Assembly: GCA_026545765.1 (NCBI GenBank)
Contig: CM048839.1
Location: 22,816,566-22,880,565, forward strand
Source of the DNA: Plantago major
Lineage: Eukaryota; Streptophyta; Magnoliopsida; Lamiales; Plantaginaceae
DNA length: 64,000 nt
Direction of reading: 5' to 3'
In this document: in pieces, positions 42,849 to 53,898 of the stretch
Position numbering within the stretch: the first letter of the stretch is position 1
Layout: every line of letters starts with the position of its first letter
Notes under the pieces: model-generated
Databases searched by the model: none
Told to the model about the DNA's origin: nothing
The model's input: the letters and a program-made list of their open reading frames with translations, nothing else
Program-made: the position numbers and the translations under genes

Positions 42849-43002
42849 GTTTGTTAATGGACCAAAATAACAAAGTCCAGTGTTACAAATTTGAGCCCAA
42901 AGCTATGGTAGTGGCCGTTATTAAAGTTTGTTAATGGACCAAAATGACAAAGCCCAGCGTTACAAATTTGAGCCCAAAGCTATGGTATCGGCCGGTATTA
43001 AA
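42849..43002. repeat. Tandem duplication, 77-bp unit, two copies
   Basis: GTTTGTTAATGGACC starts at 42849 and 42926. The units differ at a few positions. Confidence 0.9.
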
Positions 43003-44452
43003 GTTTAGGCCATCTGATGGAAACCGACTTTTGTGGTCGTCCATCACGCTGGAGAATACGAACTCGATTAAGGCATTAATGGGCCTTCTTTTGTTAAAAT
43101 ACGAAGTCGTTCAATGAAATATTTTGGAATTAGGTCAACTACCTAATTAGTACGAGTTGATTATGGTCTGGATACATATGGAGCATTTAGGTTCGTAAAG
43201 AATTCACGAGAATATATTAAAAAAGATCTTGAGGATATTTACTATATTCTCTATTATCATATCCTTAATTAATTGTGTCACGCCCTTCACATTATTAGTA
43301 TTATCGGGGGTATATTTATATATTTTTATGTGATATTAGCTAGGATCAAAGTGTGAAATAACAAACGGGACATAATCCATTCCCATTGGCCATTAGGTTA
43401 ATTTGACTTCAGCCAAAAGCCCAAATGTAAACGAATAATTAAGCAAGAAAATAAAACGTTCTAGACTCTGGCGAATTCCGTCGAAGTATTTTGTTTTCAA
43501 CTTTCGAGATCGCAATTCGTAAATTTGTAAAGCTTCTCAAGAAGACCGGAAAATTACATTTGTACTTGCAACTTACGTCTATTAAGAAAATAAAACGTTC
43601 TAGACTCTTATGGGTGCTTATTGCTTACTCATGCCTGCACCCTCACGGTGTTTCTAGACCTTGTAGCTTACTATGATCCAAATCACTTTGAAAATAAATT
43701 TTAAATAATTATTTCAATTTATGTGATATCAACCTCAAGTTATAGAAACATTTTCCCTCAATTTCTACCGACCGACGAAGACTATACAACAGGTAGAAAT
43801 TGAATGTGCTGGGTAGCATTTGTTTACGAGCAAGTGTTCTGACTGTATTCATAGAGATAGACTAAATAAATGGACAAACATCCCAGTTATATTTAGATAC
43901 ATTAAAGCTTTTTACTAAAAATATTGATGATAACTATATACGTAGAGAATGACACAAAATGTTCACTTATAAAACATTACTGGTATTGATTAGAACATTA
44001 TATTTATACTAAAAAATATTAGTATGTGTCTCAGATATCTCATTAATACAAGTATATTTTTTAATAATTTGTGTTTGCCTACCATCCTAGTCATATAAAA
44101 AGGTTGATATTAGAGAAGTAGTTTTAAACACAAGAACTTCCTAGAATAAAGCAAAGCAAATGATTCGCCTGAAATGGGATTTATCTCATTCACATTTATT
44201 GGACATTTCCTGGAAATTTCTTCAATTTTAATTTAATGATTGCAGTCCTTAGAGAGATGGAGGGCATGAAATTCCGTACTCAATTGAATGATTAGGAGGA
44301 AAAAGAAGAAAACAAAGCTTAATTAAATCCGTTTTTGTCCGTTAAGTATAGAAGTCAAGGAAATTGAGATGCAACTTCCAAATCCAATAGGCGGTTTGTT
44401 CTGTACGTGTTTAGTCTCCTACACGTTCTATACACTCCCCTGCTACTCTGGA
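43003..44452. other. Intergenic region upstream of the first CML gene
   Basis: The short phrase AAAATAAAACGTTCTAGACT occurs at about 43449 and 43588. No gene is supported. A CATTTCCTGGAAATTTCT segment near 44206-44223 recurs as TATTTCCTGGAAATTTCT near 56976-56993 before the second CML gene, so part of the upstream region is shared. Confidence 0.55.
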
Positions 44453-44458
44453 TATATA
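44453..44458 (+). promoter_or_regulatory. Probable TATA box of the first CML gene
   Basis: TATATA about 48 bp before the start codon; positional inference. Confidence 0.45.
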
Positions 44459-44505
44459 CCTAATACCTGGATCACTTCTTGTAATAATTCACAACAAAAT
44501 TAGAC

Positions 44506-45069
44506 ATGGCAATTCCAAGTTTTACAAAGTCATTGAAGCTCCGCCTGCCACGTCGTCTCCGTTCGAAGACAAACACCTCCAGCCCTCCACCCGAATCCTC
44601 TATGTCCAACGGTGAAGAAGCCACGACACGTAAAGTAATGGCGAAAGAAGACGAGTTCAGGCTCGTTTTTCAGTTCCTGGATAGGAACAATGACAGAAGA
44701 ATCTCCGTGGAAGAGCTGAGGAGTTACTTCACGAGTATCGGGGAGTCCATGTTGCTCGAGGATGTTGAGAAAATCATTAAGGAATTCTCCAATGGAGGGG
44801 ATTTGTTGTTGGGGTACGGAGAATTTGTTAGAATGATGGAACTGCAAGATGACGTGGAAGACGAGGATAAGGTTCTTCGGCAGGCGTTTAAGGTGTACGA
44901 GGAGGAGAAGGGGAGTGGATGCATCACGCCGAAGGGGCTGCAAGAGGTTTTGCGACGCCTTGGGGATGTGAAATCGCACGAGGAGTGTGAGGCGATTATT
45001 CGGGTTTTTGATCTTGATGGGAACGGGGTCCTGGATTTTCATGAGTTTCAAATGATGATGACAACGTAA
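44506..45069 (+). CDS. Calmodulin-like Ca2+ sensor, CML41-like (copy 1)
   Basis: Intronless, 187 residues. A basic N-terminal tail (KSLKLRLPRRLRSK, 8-21) precedes EF-hand pairs. EF1 loop DRNNDRRISVEE (59-70) has Arg at loop position 6, where Gly is near-universal and is present in copy 2. The second and third loops (FSNGGDLLLGYGEF, EEEKGSGCITPKGL) lack the acidic ligand pattern and should not bind calcium. EF4 DLDGNGVLDFHE (169-180) is canonical. The EKGSGCITPKGLQ and FDLDGNGVLDFHEF signatures are those of the CML41 group, whose Arabidopsis member acts at plasmodesmata in flagellin-induced callose deposition. Symbol withheld because orthology within the group is not certain. Start chosen at MAIPS, matching copy 2. 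Confidence 0.9.
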   Translation: MAIPSFTKSLKLRLPRRLRSKTNTSSPPPESSMSNGEEATTRKVMAKEDEFRLVFQFLDRNNDRRISVEELRSYFTSIGESMLLEDVEKIIKEFSNGGDLLLGYGEFVRMMELQDDVEDEDKVLRQAFKVYEEEKGSGCITPKGLQEVLRRLGDVKSHEECEAIIRVFDLDGNGVLDFHEFQMMMTT

Positions 45070-45446
45070 CTGAGATTTTATTTTTTACATTTTTGTTAAG
45101 AAAAAATTGGTATACATTTTAATTTTATTTCTTTCTATTTGAGTTATATATACCTAGATAAGCAAAAAATTGCTTATGGTTGAAGCATGAAAAACGAAAT
45201 TACTCTCTCGGAAAAGATTTCCCTATTACTTGTTGAATGATGTAAATGGTTTGAAACTCGTGAATTTTTTATGTTGTTGTTTGGCATCTGTTTTCTTTTG
45301 TTTGACTTATGAATTTTCACATAGGTTTAACACCGAATTGCGAAAATCATCATACGTAAGAAGACAAACTTTCTTACCATGACTATGATTATAAAAAATA
45401 AATCTGTGATAATTATTTTCAGATCAAAACGAATAATATTATACTA
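45070..45446. other. 3' flank of the first CML gene
   Basis: Contains ATTGCTTATGGTTGAAGCATG (45166-45186 region) and TTGAATGATGTAAATGGTTT, both repeated in the same order downstream of the second CML gene. It is therefore a shared 3' UTR. No other gene. Confidence 0.7.
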
Positions 45447-46452
45447 GTGAGACTATTTGATTCAATTAATAGTGTGTACAAAATCATTGCGAAAGTGTTG
45501 GCCCCTAAGGTAGGAAAAATTCTTGAAAGAGTCATTGCCGAAAATCAATCGGCTTTCATTGAAAAAAGAAACATTTTAGATGGAGTGTTAATCGCCAATG
45601 AAATCATCGATGAAGCCAAGAAGAAGAAGAAAAATATTTTTTTTGTTTAAAATTGATTTTGAAAAGGCTTATGATTCGGTGAGATGGGAGTTCCTTTTTG
45701 ATATGATGAAGGTGTTGAGGTTTGGTGAGTTGTATATAAAATGGGTAAATGAATGTGTCACTAGTACAACAATGTCAATTTTGGTTAATGGTAGCCCTAC
45801 TAAAGAATTTGTGTTGGGTAGAGGTTTGATACAAGGTGATCTCCTTTCTCCATTTTTGTACCTAATTGTGGCGGAGAGTTTGAGTAGAATGATTAAGAGG
45901 GCTTGTGGTCTTGAAATGTTTAGGCCGGTGTTAGTTGGGAAAGGAAAAAAAAATCCAATTTCACACTTGCAATTTGTGGATGACTCTTTGATAATTGGAG
46001 TGTGGGGAAAATTTTGAAGTAATCAAGAGCGTTTTGAGCTTGTGTCCGGATTGAAAATTAATTTCAAAAAAAGCATTCTTGTGGGGATTGGAGCCGAGAG
46101 TGAGAGAATGGAAGAGCGGGCGGATTATTTGAATTGTGAAGTTGGCTCACTTCCGTTTAATTATTTGGGGCTACCGGTAGGGGGCAAAATCAAAGATAGA
46201 GGGTCTTGGAAAAAAGTGAGAGAGAAGTTTGAGAAGAGACTTGGAGTTTGGGAAACAAATTCTTGTTGCTTGGGGGAAGAATAGTTCTTACAAATTCGGT
46301 GCTAAATGCATTGCCTATGTATCACTTTTCTTTCTTCAAAGCCCCTCATTTTGTATTGAAAGAAATTAAAGGGTTGCAAAGAAATTTCATTTGGGGAGGG
46401 AATATTGAAAATAGCAAAAAGAAAATTGCATGGGTAAAATGGGAGAGAGTGT
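45447..46452 (+). pseudogene. LINE reverse transcriptase, frameshifted
   Basis: RT blocks appear in order across three or four frames: NSVYKIIAKVLAPKVGKIL, ENQSAFIEKRNILDGVLIAN, KIDFEKAYDSVRWEFL, GRGLIQGDLLSPFLY and the catalytic FVDD, then SGLKINFKKS, LPFNYLGLPVGGK and RNFIWGG near the end. The breaks lie around 45640, 46017 and 46250. The block order is that of plant L1 LINEs, whose RT copies RNA at the chromosomal target. This copy cannot be active. Confidence 0.92.
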
Positions 46453-47773
46453 CACTATAGGGTCTCATCAGAAGGATAGATCCGCTACAGATTAACGATC
46501 CGTCATCACCGGAGTCATGGCGACGGATAAATAATCCGTCGTCAAATTCGCGACGGATTGGACGACGGATTATCATTTTTGACTTTTTTTATTTTTTTTA
46601 ATTGATTATTGGCGACGGATAGAATCTATCCATCGCCAATATAACGACGGATAGATTCTATCCGTCGCCCCACGTGGCGACGGATATCCGTCGTTACATT
46701 GCTATTTTTTTAAAAAAAATAAAATCCGTATTCGAATTTTTATATTCGTATACGAATTAATTCGTATCCAATTTGTATTCGTATACGAGATATTGATTTA
46801 TCGAAACTACAATATTCAAATCGGACAATAATTCGGTTGATATTCAAATCGAAACTACAATATTCAATACGATTATACAATAAATCGAAAATTGTATACA
46901 ATGACAATAATACAAATTCATTATACAATAATACAATACAAACTAAAATACCGAAAATGTACAAAAAGATAAAAGATAAATATCTAAAATACCTAAAATG
47001 TACAAACTAAAATACCTAAAATACCGAAAATATATAAAAAGATAAATCGAAGATCCGGAGGTGGACGGTGGAGATCTGGTGGCGGTGGTGGCGATGAGAT
47101 CCGGAGGCAGTGGTGGCGTGGAGAGACGGGTGGTGGTGGTGAGAGGCGGATGGTGGTGGTGGCAGTGTGGTGGTGCGGTGGTGGTGGCAGTGTGGTGGGA
47201 GGAGAAAGGTGGTGGTGGCAGTGGTGGTGCGGTGGGAGGAGGATGGTGGTGCGGTGTTGGTGGGTGTGGTGCGGTGGTGGTGGGAGGAGGAAAGGAGGTG
47301 GTGGAGGAGATGGTGGTGGTGGAGGATGGTGGTGGTGGCAGTGTGGTGGTGCGGTGGTGGTGGGAGGAGAAAGGTGGTGGTGGTGGAGATGGTGGTGGAG
47401 GAGGAGGAGAGGAGAAATGGAGGAGAGGTGGTGGAGATATATTATATTTTTTAGGCTTTTAGCGACGGATAGATCTAGATCTATCCGTCGCTAACTTTTT
47501 TATTTTTTTTAATTTTCTGGCTATATAGCGACGGATAGATCTATCCGTCGCTAAATTTTTTTTATTTTTTTTCTTTTTATTATGGCAACAAAAGTAGCAC
47601 GGATAATTTTATCCATCACTAACAGAGCGACGGATAAAATTATCCGTCGCTCTGTAGCGACGGATAACTTTTATCCGTCGCTACGGGTAGCGACGGAGCG
47701 ATTCGTCGCTACAGGGGTGACGGATAAAATCCGTCGCCCCTTTCCATCGTTTTTTCAGTAATTTCTTGTAGTG
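46453..47773. mobile_element. Non-autonomous CACTA element, 1.32 kb, nested in the LINE
   Basis: The left end is CACTATAGGG and the right end, on the other strand, CACTACAAGAAA; only the first five bases are shared. A 3-bp target-site duplication TGT flanks it (46450-46452 and 47774-47776). Removing the element and one TGT restores the LINE frame across the site. GCGACGGAT/ATCCGTCGC motifs fill both subterminal regions (46485-46700 and 47460-47740). The interior is AT-rich, then very G-rich; no gene. Confidence 0.92.
47060..47440 (+). repeat. G-rich GGT/GGA/GGC trinucleotide tract inside the CACTA element
   Basis: About 380 bp of imperfect GGTGGTGGTGG with GGAGGA interruptions. Long Gly- or Val-rich ORFs in all three frames here are compositional artefacts. 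Runs of GG spaced by single bases could form two-tier G-quadruplexes. Confidence 0.9.
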
Positions 47774-47888
47774 TGTGTGAGGCAAAAGAAGGGGGGCTAA
47801 TTTGCTTGAAAGAGAAGAAAATGTGGTGAAAGTGCTTGAACAAAAGATGGGATTCGTGCTCTTAAAACAAAATGAACCCGACAAGTGG

Positions 47889-48075
47889 GTTTGTAAAGAG
47901 ATTTTTGCTAGAATTTTTCCTATTTGTACAATCTGCCATGTTTATGGATTATGTCCGCAGCTCCTTTTGCTTATTGGGCCTTAAATTCTGCACATGATTG
48001 ATTGCAGGTAGTTTATGGGCCATTAAATCACTCGCACCCAAAGGTCCAAAAGAAGAGTAGTTTGTTTATGAGATG
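47889..48075 (+). repeat. Dispersed repeat, copy A (partner at 62427-62602)
   Basis: GTTTGTAAAG through TTTATGAGATG is shared with 62427-62602 at high similarity, same orientation. It follows the LINE, so it may be the LINE 3' region or a later insertion. 48076-48412 to its right has pyrimidine-rich DNA without a supported gene. Confidence 0.85.
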
Positions 48076-48412
48076 ACAACCCCTCGTCCACACATTGATC
48101 TACTAAGTTAATCGGCGAGCTACGGATCAGTCACCTTTGGGACAAATTTTTACTCTAAAACAATAATACATTTATTACTTACACTCAAGTCACCATTTAT
48201 TATGAATTGCCTATAATACCCTTGTATCTTGGTCAAAATTTCAACTTAATCACCTTTCTTCTTCCTATTTTCACTTTCTTCCCCTTTCTTCTTCCCTTCT
48301 TCCTAACGCCCCTTCTTCTGCAGCAACAGATCCGGCCAACATATCCAGTCAATTTTACATAGACGATGGCCTCCACCACTTCTTCCTATCGTCCTCCACC
48401 AGTCCACCGCCT

Positions 48413-50720
48413 GGAATACAAAATAATTACAATATACAAGATTAATTAAAAAATTTACCCGTGGCACGCCTTGCCCATGGTAAACTATTCCCAGAGATAT
48501 AAATAAAAAAATAAAAAAAATTAATTAAACTAATAAGAAATAAAACTTAAGAAACATGAGAATTTTGGTTCAAAATATCTCACACGCAATTTTTTCCCAA
48601 ACAAACTTTGCTATGAAGGTCTATAAAAATTTAATTAAATATCACATAATATTTTGGTAATGAAATTAAACTTGTCAACTAATGCTCATAAGAAGGAATA
48701 CAAAATAATCACAATATACAAGATTAATTAAAAAAATTACCCCGGGCACGCCATGCCCGGGGCAAACTTTGCCTGTGGCACGCCATGCCCAGGGTAAACT
48801 ATTCCCAGAGATATAAATAAAAAAATAAAAAATTAATTAAACTAATAAGAAATAAAACTTAAGCAACATGAGAATTTTGGTTCAAAACATCTCACTACTC
48901 CGTTTGCCAGATCAAAGTGATGAGGCAATTTTTTCCCAGACAAAGTTTGCTATGAAGGTCTATAAAAATTTAATTAAATATCACATAATATTGTGGTAAT
49001 GAAATTAAACTTGTCAACTAATGCTCATAAGAAGGAATACAAAATAATTACAATATACAAGATTAATTAAAAAAATTTGCCCCGGAAAAACTTTGCCTGT
49101 GGCACGCCATGTCCAGGGCAAACTTTGCCCGTGGCACGCCATGCCCAGGGTAAACTATTCCCAGAGGTATAAATAAAAAATAAAAAAATTAATTAAACTA
49201 ATAAGAAATAAACCTAAGCAAGATGAGAATTTTGGTTCAAAATATCGCACTACTCCGCTTGCCAAATCAAAGTGATGAGGCAATTTTTTCGCGAGCAAAG
49301 TTTGCTATGAAGGTTTATAGAAATTTAATTACATATCACATAATATTGTGGCAATGGAATTAAACTTGTCAACTAATTAATGCTCATAAGAAGGAATACA
49401 AAATAATCACAATATACAAGATTAATTAAAAAAATTTGCCCCGGGAAAACTTTGCCCGTGGCACGCCATGCCCAGCGTAAACTATTCACAGAGGTATAAA
49501 TAAAAAAAAATTAAACTAATAAGAAATAAAACTTAAACAACATGAGAATTTTGGTTCAAAATATCGCACTACTCCGCTTGCCAAATCAAAGTGATGAGGC
49601 TATTTCTTCCTGGACAAAGTTTGCTATGAAGGTCTATAAAAATTTAATTAAATATCACATGATATTGTGGCAATGGAATTAAACTTGTCAACTAATGATC
49701 ATAAGAAGGAATACAAAATAATCACAATATACAAGATTAATTAAAGCACATAAGAAGGAATACAAAATAATCACAATATGATTGTGGATTCAGGACAACA
49801 CAATATTGTTTAATTAAAGTGATGAGGCAATTTAACCCAGACTAAGTTTGTTATGAAGGTCCATAAAAAATTAATTAAATATTACATAATATTGTGTTAA
49901 TAGAATTAAACACGTCAACTAAAGCTCATAATAAAAAATACAAAATAAGCACCATATGGTTGCGGCTTAAGTATAACGCAATATTCATGATATTTTGGGT
50001 TAGGTTTGGTCAAGAGAAACATTTACTCAGGCAAACTTTGCCCATGGCACGCCATGCCCGGGGCAAAGTAGTTAACCCCGAGGTCAAATTCTAAGGACTC
50101 AACTAAAGCTCATAATAAGAAATACTAAAATAAGCACTATATGGATTCAGACATCGCAATAAACAAGATGATATGGCTTTTAAAAAAAAAATTAGTCGGG
50201 GCAAACTTTGCCCGGGGCACGCAATGCCCATGGCCAACTTTGCCCGGGGCAAACTTTGCCCATGACACGCCATGCCCGGGTCAAAGTTTTTAACCCCAAG
50301 GTCAATCTCTAAGGAATCAACTAAAGCTCATAATAAGTAATATAAAATAAACACTACATGGATTCAAAACATCACAATAGACAAGATTATTTTCTATGGC
50401 TTAAAAAAAATTGCCCCAGGCAAACTTTGTCCGAGGCAAGACATGCACGGGGCACGCAATGCCCATGGCCAACTTTGCCCGGGGCAAACTTTGCCCATGA
50501 CACGCCATGCCCGGGTCAAAGTTTTTAACCCCAAGGTCAATCTCTAAGGAATCAACTAAAGCTCATAATAAGTAATATAAAATAAACACTACATGGATTC
50601 AAAACATCACAATAGACAAGATTATTTTCTATGGCTTAAAAAAAATTGCCCCAGGCAAACTTTGTCCGAGGCAAGACATGCACGGGGCAAACTTTGCCCG
50701 GGGCAAACTATTCCCAAATC
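48413..50720. repeat. Complex tandem array with GC-rich palindromic cores
   Basis: Units of roughly 280-360 bp repeat an AT-rich part (GAATACAAAATAATCACAAT, TTAATTAAACTAATAAGAAA, TCAAAGTGATGAGGCAATT) and a GC-rich core. Unit starts are near 48413, 48696, 49036, 49395 and 49708. The right portion changes to a related 235-bp unit that is almost perfectly duplicated (50212-50446 and 50447-50681). Core palindromes are GGGCAAACTTTGCCC (49116, 50199, 50247, 50482, 50685) and GGGCACGCCATGCCC (48744), the latter inside a stem of nine pairs at 48740-48762. No ORF is credible. Confidence 0.88.
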
Positions 50721-51179
50721 TATAAATATAAAAAAAATTAAATTAATAAAAAATAAAAAATTAAGTAACGTGGAAAATTTGATTGAAAACATCTCACTAA
50801 CCCGCTGGCCAAATCAAAGTGATGATCGAGGCAATTTACCCCAAACAAAGTTTGTTATGAAGGTCCATAAAAAATTAATAAAATATTACATATAATATTG
50901 TCCATAAGCATTTATTCGATGCCTAACATTTCAATTGGTAGATCATTTTTCACAACATAATCTGCATGATTGCAAACCACGAGAGTTATACTCAAGACCA
51001 ACATCTACACATCATAAATATTCATGATTCACATTGAATGGAAACAAACAATGTCACAAACCATCACGCATACAGAGAAGCACGGTTGATTACATACATA
51101 TTGATCAACACAAGTCTAGTTTATTTCTCAATTCATTAACAATCAGCAGATCAACATGATAGGAAAGCTCATAAAGGAT
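50721..51179. other. Spacer right of the tandem array
   Basis: It starts with a last degenerate piece of the array (AAATCAAAGTGATGATCGAG near 50811). After about 50900 it is ordinary AT-rich sequence without a supported feature. Confidence 0.5.
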
Positions 51180-51400
51180 CTATACAGAAGTTGCAATCAG
51201 CAAGCTCCTCTTCCTCATCCTCATATTCCTCTTCATCTGCAGTTGCGCCTGAAGATCGTTCATGTTACTTTCGGCCTCAGTGAACTCCAGTTCGTCCATT
51301 CCTTCACATGTTACCAATGATAGAAAGCTTTGCACCTGTACATGGCTGTAAATTGCTCGCTCACACACCTGAATATTCCTTCTGGCAACATGTTTTAGTT
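51180..51400 (-). pseudogene. Beta-tubulin C-terminal pseudogene fragment
   Basis: On the minus strand one frame reads VSEQFTAMYRCKAFYHW and then hits a stop. The next frame reads CEGMDELEFTEAESNMNDL. A third reads ATADEEEYEDEEEELAD. Together these are the last coding part of plant beta-tubulin, including the acidic tail, but with an insertion/frameshift after KAFYHW and loss of the short segment before ATADEE. It cannot encode tubulin. No upstream tubulin exons are seen, so it is a captured or degraded fragment. Confidence 0.85.
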
Positions 51401-52306
51401 TCTCAAGAGCTACAAGTCTGACCTTCCAGGGGAGTCAAGTTGCTGCCTTATTTAAGCAACAAATCCGCATGGTATTGACTTCTCCAAAACCAATTGAAAG
51501 TTAAAATTAAACCAGAAATATGTTTCATCGATAACAGTTTTTCATGGACACACCAAGTGCATAAAGAGAACAACTCAAAAGTTCAATAACAATTTGATTA
51601 CACATATTGCATCCGTTGTAAGGTCTCAATTTCATCTGCAACCTATGAATGAGCTACTGGGTATTCTAGATAACAATAAGGAACAATAACAATAAGCATC
51701 ACCAATTCTGAGCGAGAGTAATCAACAACAAGCAGCAAGTAATCAAGAACCAATTCTGAAATAAATTGCAGCAAAAATATACAACAATACTCGAGTCCGA
51801 AACAAGTTAACATAAGGTAAACTAAGATTGACAGCATCAACTTGACTATATAGGTCAGCATCCCAAAAATCTAGCAAGGCTACTATATACTTATATATGT
51901 CCCAGAAAGCCTATCAATGAGTAAAAATCGGTTAATCAACGAATGACGGAACAATAAACAGACTATCACACTAATATTCTAGAAGTAAGTGTGTTAGTAC
52001 CAATCCGGCAATCCCCAAATCAATTGAATTTAACCACAGCAAGATCCCAATATTGAGAAACTCCATGATCAAGAAAGAATTTGCGCGCAACCGAATCGCT
52101 AGCACAATGCAAACCGAAAACTTACCGAAACTCGGTTTCCAAACCTTTTCTTTCCAAACCTATCCTGAAAATTCCAGATAAGACACGATAGATAGTTCAG
52201 CGATGGCATTCATCAAGTAGTATAACAAGAGCACTAAATCCATACAGAAAGAGTATAGTTGAAGGCATACCGTATACTGATGTCTTCCCAACTGAAACAT
52301 TCATTA
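51401..52306. other. Region between the tubulin fragment and the 52.3-kb ORF
   Basis: On the minus strand, possible splice borders occur (acceptor TTTTCAG before GATAGGTTTGG and donor GTAAGT after GAGTTTCG, about 52126-52175), suggesting a transcribed unit linked to the ORF at 52307-52696. I could not build a continuous coding frame. Confidence 0.35.
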
Positions 52307-52696
52307 TCAAGGCCAAAGTAATTCAATATCAGGTCTGGTCTCCATACAGTTCGATTCATCATGTGTATCATCAATAAGACTAATCCCATCATTACAGTTT
52401 GGTGAGGTTCGAATTGGTGCAGGCTTTTCAGGGGTAATCAGAATTTTGACAATCGGAGGGGTAAACATAGCAGCAACCGTCAACATAGTCTCATAATCCA
52501 TATCATTCGCAAGGCAACAATTGACAAAACTACTAACAGAGTACAACATGGTGATACTGCCAAGATCAAAACAGGACAAAGGAAACTTACAAGCCATGAT
52601 CTCCATGAAACGAGAGAAGGTAATGTTGTCCTTTGAAGAGATCGCGCAATTTGTGCCGCTGAAAGTCACCAAGAAAACTGCTCCTGCGTCGCCCAT
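52307..52696 (-). CDS. 129-residue ORF, unassigned (possibly a Mutator-like transposase N-terminus)
   Basis: The ORF starts MGDAGAVFLVTFSGTNCAIS and includes ITMLYSVSSFVNCCLANDMD and a Pro-rich stretch MFTPPIVKILITPEKPAPI. The arrangement beta-strand, 'SRFMEIM', then 'L-x-N-D-x-D-x-x-x-M-L' resembles the PB1-like N-terminal region of plant Mutator-like transposases, but similarity is weak. A GTAAGT occurs inside the ORF (after MEIMA), with a possible acceptor only about 35 nt later, too short for a plant intron. The start codon follows a plausible leader. It could equally be part of an unknown host gene whose other exons lie at 52126-52175. Function not assigned. Confidence 0.4.
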   Translation of the reverse strand: MGDAGAVFLVTFSGTNCAISSKDNITFSRFMEIMACKFPLSCFDLGSITMLYSVSSFVNCCLANDMDYETMLTVAAMFTPPIVKILITPEKPAPIRTSPNCNDGISLIDDTHDESNCMETRPDIELLWP

Positions 52697-52720
52697 AGTA
52701 GTAATTCGCCGGAGAAGGTG

Positions 52721-53850
52721 AAGGAGGGGCTGACAGTCGTGATTTGTATACTAGCTAATTTCGATCCCACCTGATACGAATAATCTGAAAGGGAAATAGC
52801 CAGGTGACCTCAAAGTTGTACAAAATTTAATTAAGAGAATGAGAAAAGTAATTGATATACGTTTATTTAGTAAATTTTTTCATAAAAACTCCAAAGTTAA
52901 ACATGTTTGATTTTAACCAATTTCACGAGTGAATGATCAACCAAGAAGTTTCTTAATTCTTGTATGAGTGAGGATAAAATATACAGTAAAGTATCTATAA
53001 TAATTTCAACTTATCATTCGAAAAATAATTCCAAACTAATCGTATAGGCCAATATATGGGACTCCATCCAAAAGGGGAGGGGTACATGTCCCGTGCTCTT
53101 GGCCTCTTCCTTGCAAATTGCAATTACAGCACAAATTGGCAAATTGATCAAGGACAATGATGGCAACCTGAAACTTGCAATTCTTTCGTCTTTAGATCTC
53201 TCATTATTTTGATGGAAATTAATTTGTGTCTAACTTTCAATCTTCTCTGCCATTTATACTTTTGCCAACGTTCCACATACAACTTTCACAGACAAAATTT
53301 TAATAAGCCTTTTCTAGTTATATTTCAAACATAATTTATGGTACAACCCGATTTTAAGACCTTAAATTGTTTGTCAAACACGATATTAAACTTTCTGGTG
53401 CCAAACATTTTCCCTTTCACTAACTCATCACTTGTTAGACCAACTAAAAAAGGCTTTGCTCTTTTTAAAATTTTAGTTCTCCGGCCTAACTAGATCTTAG
53501 CTGCTCCAAGAAATACATTTCATACGCAACAAATTTCAACATAAATTAGGCATAAGTTTGGTGTAAAAAAGATTTGAAATCTTGTTTTGCAAAGATCTTG
53601 AATTCTTGATGCATACACGTTACAGATTAAGGTACACAAACTCTAATGTGGAAGTGTTGGAGGCTCAATAAACTCTACAATAACCAAATCTAAACTAACC
53701 TATATAGCTATAAAAACGTCTGTCGTAGTGTTACGTTAGAGTTCATGATCGGAATCAAATCCGCTTAAAAGCCACAAATGGATCAAGTAAACTGACCCGT
53801 GAAAACTATTATGTTACTAGTTGTTGATTAATTTACAACGTATTTTCTAT
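52721..53850. other. AT-rich intergenic DNA
   Basis: No supported ORF, RNA gene or repeat. Confidence 0.55.
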
Positions 53851-53898
53851 TACCGACCTGAATGCAGGTCTCCATTAGATGTTTGTCACATGGCATTG
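53851..53898 (+). repeat. Left arm of a 48-bp inverted repeat (partner 56701-56748)
   Basis: Reads TACCGACCTGAATGCAGGTC and continues to TGGCATTG. About 40 of 48 positions match the complement of 56701-56748, mostly transitions between them. It also contains an internal small hairpin (GACCTG/CAGGTC). Confidence 0.8.

Larger units (their letters stand above)
45447..47900 (+). mobile_element. L1-type LINE fragment, 5'-truncated and split by a CACTA element
   Basis: Reverse transcriptase sequence runs from 45447 to 46452, stops at the CACTA insertion (46453-47773) and resumes at 47774. The amino-terminal part and endonuclease are absent. At the right side coding similarity fades near 47890, where a dispersed repeat shared with 62427-62602 begins. 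Confidence 0.88.

Noticed and set aside
44530..45051. 173-codon antisense ORF over the first CML gene
   Set aside because: A shadow of the CML reading frame; it has no domain of its own, and a similar shadow appears over the second copy.
47061..47494. Long Gly/Val/Trp-rich ORFs in three plus-strand frames
   Set aside because: They come from the GGT/GGA repeat tract; open frames in all three phases with extreme composition are not evidence of a protein.
48413..50720. CRISPR-like array of regularly spaced palindromic repeats
   Set aside because: Units are long, contiguous and variable, with no unique spacers, and this is a plant nuclear context.
52520..52600. Intron inside the 129-residue ORF at the internal GTAAGT
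   Set aside because: The nearest acceptor would give an intron of about 35 nt, below the usual minimum for plants.
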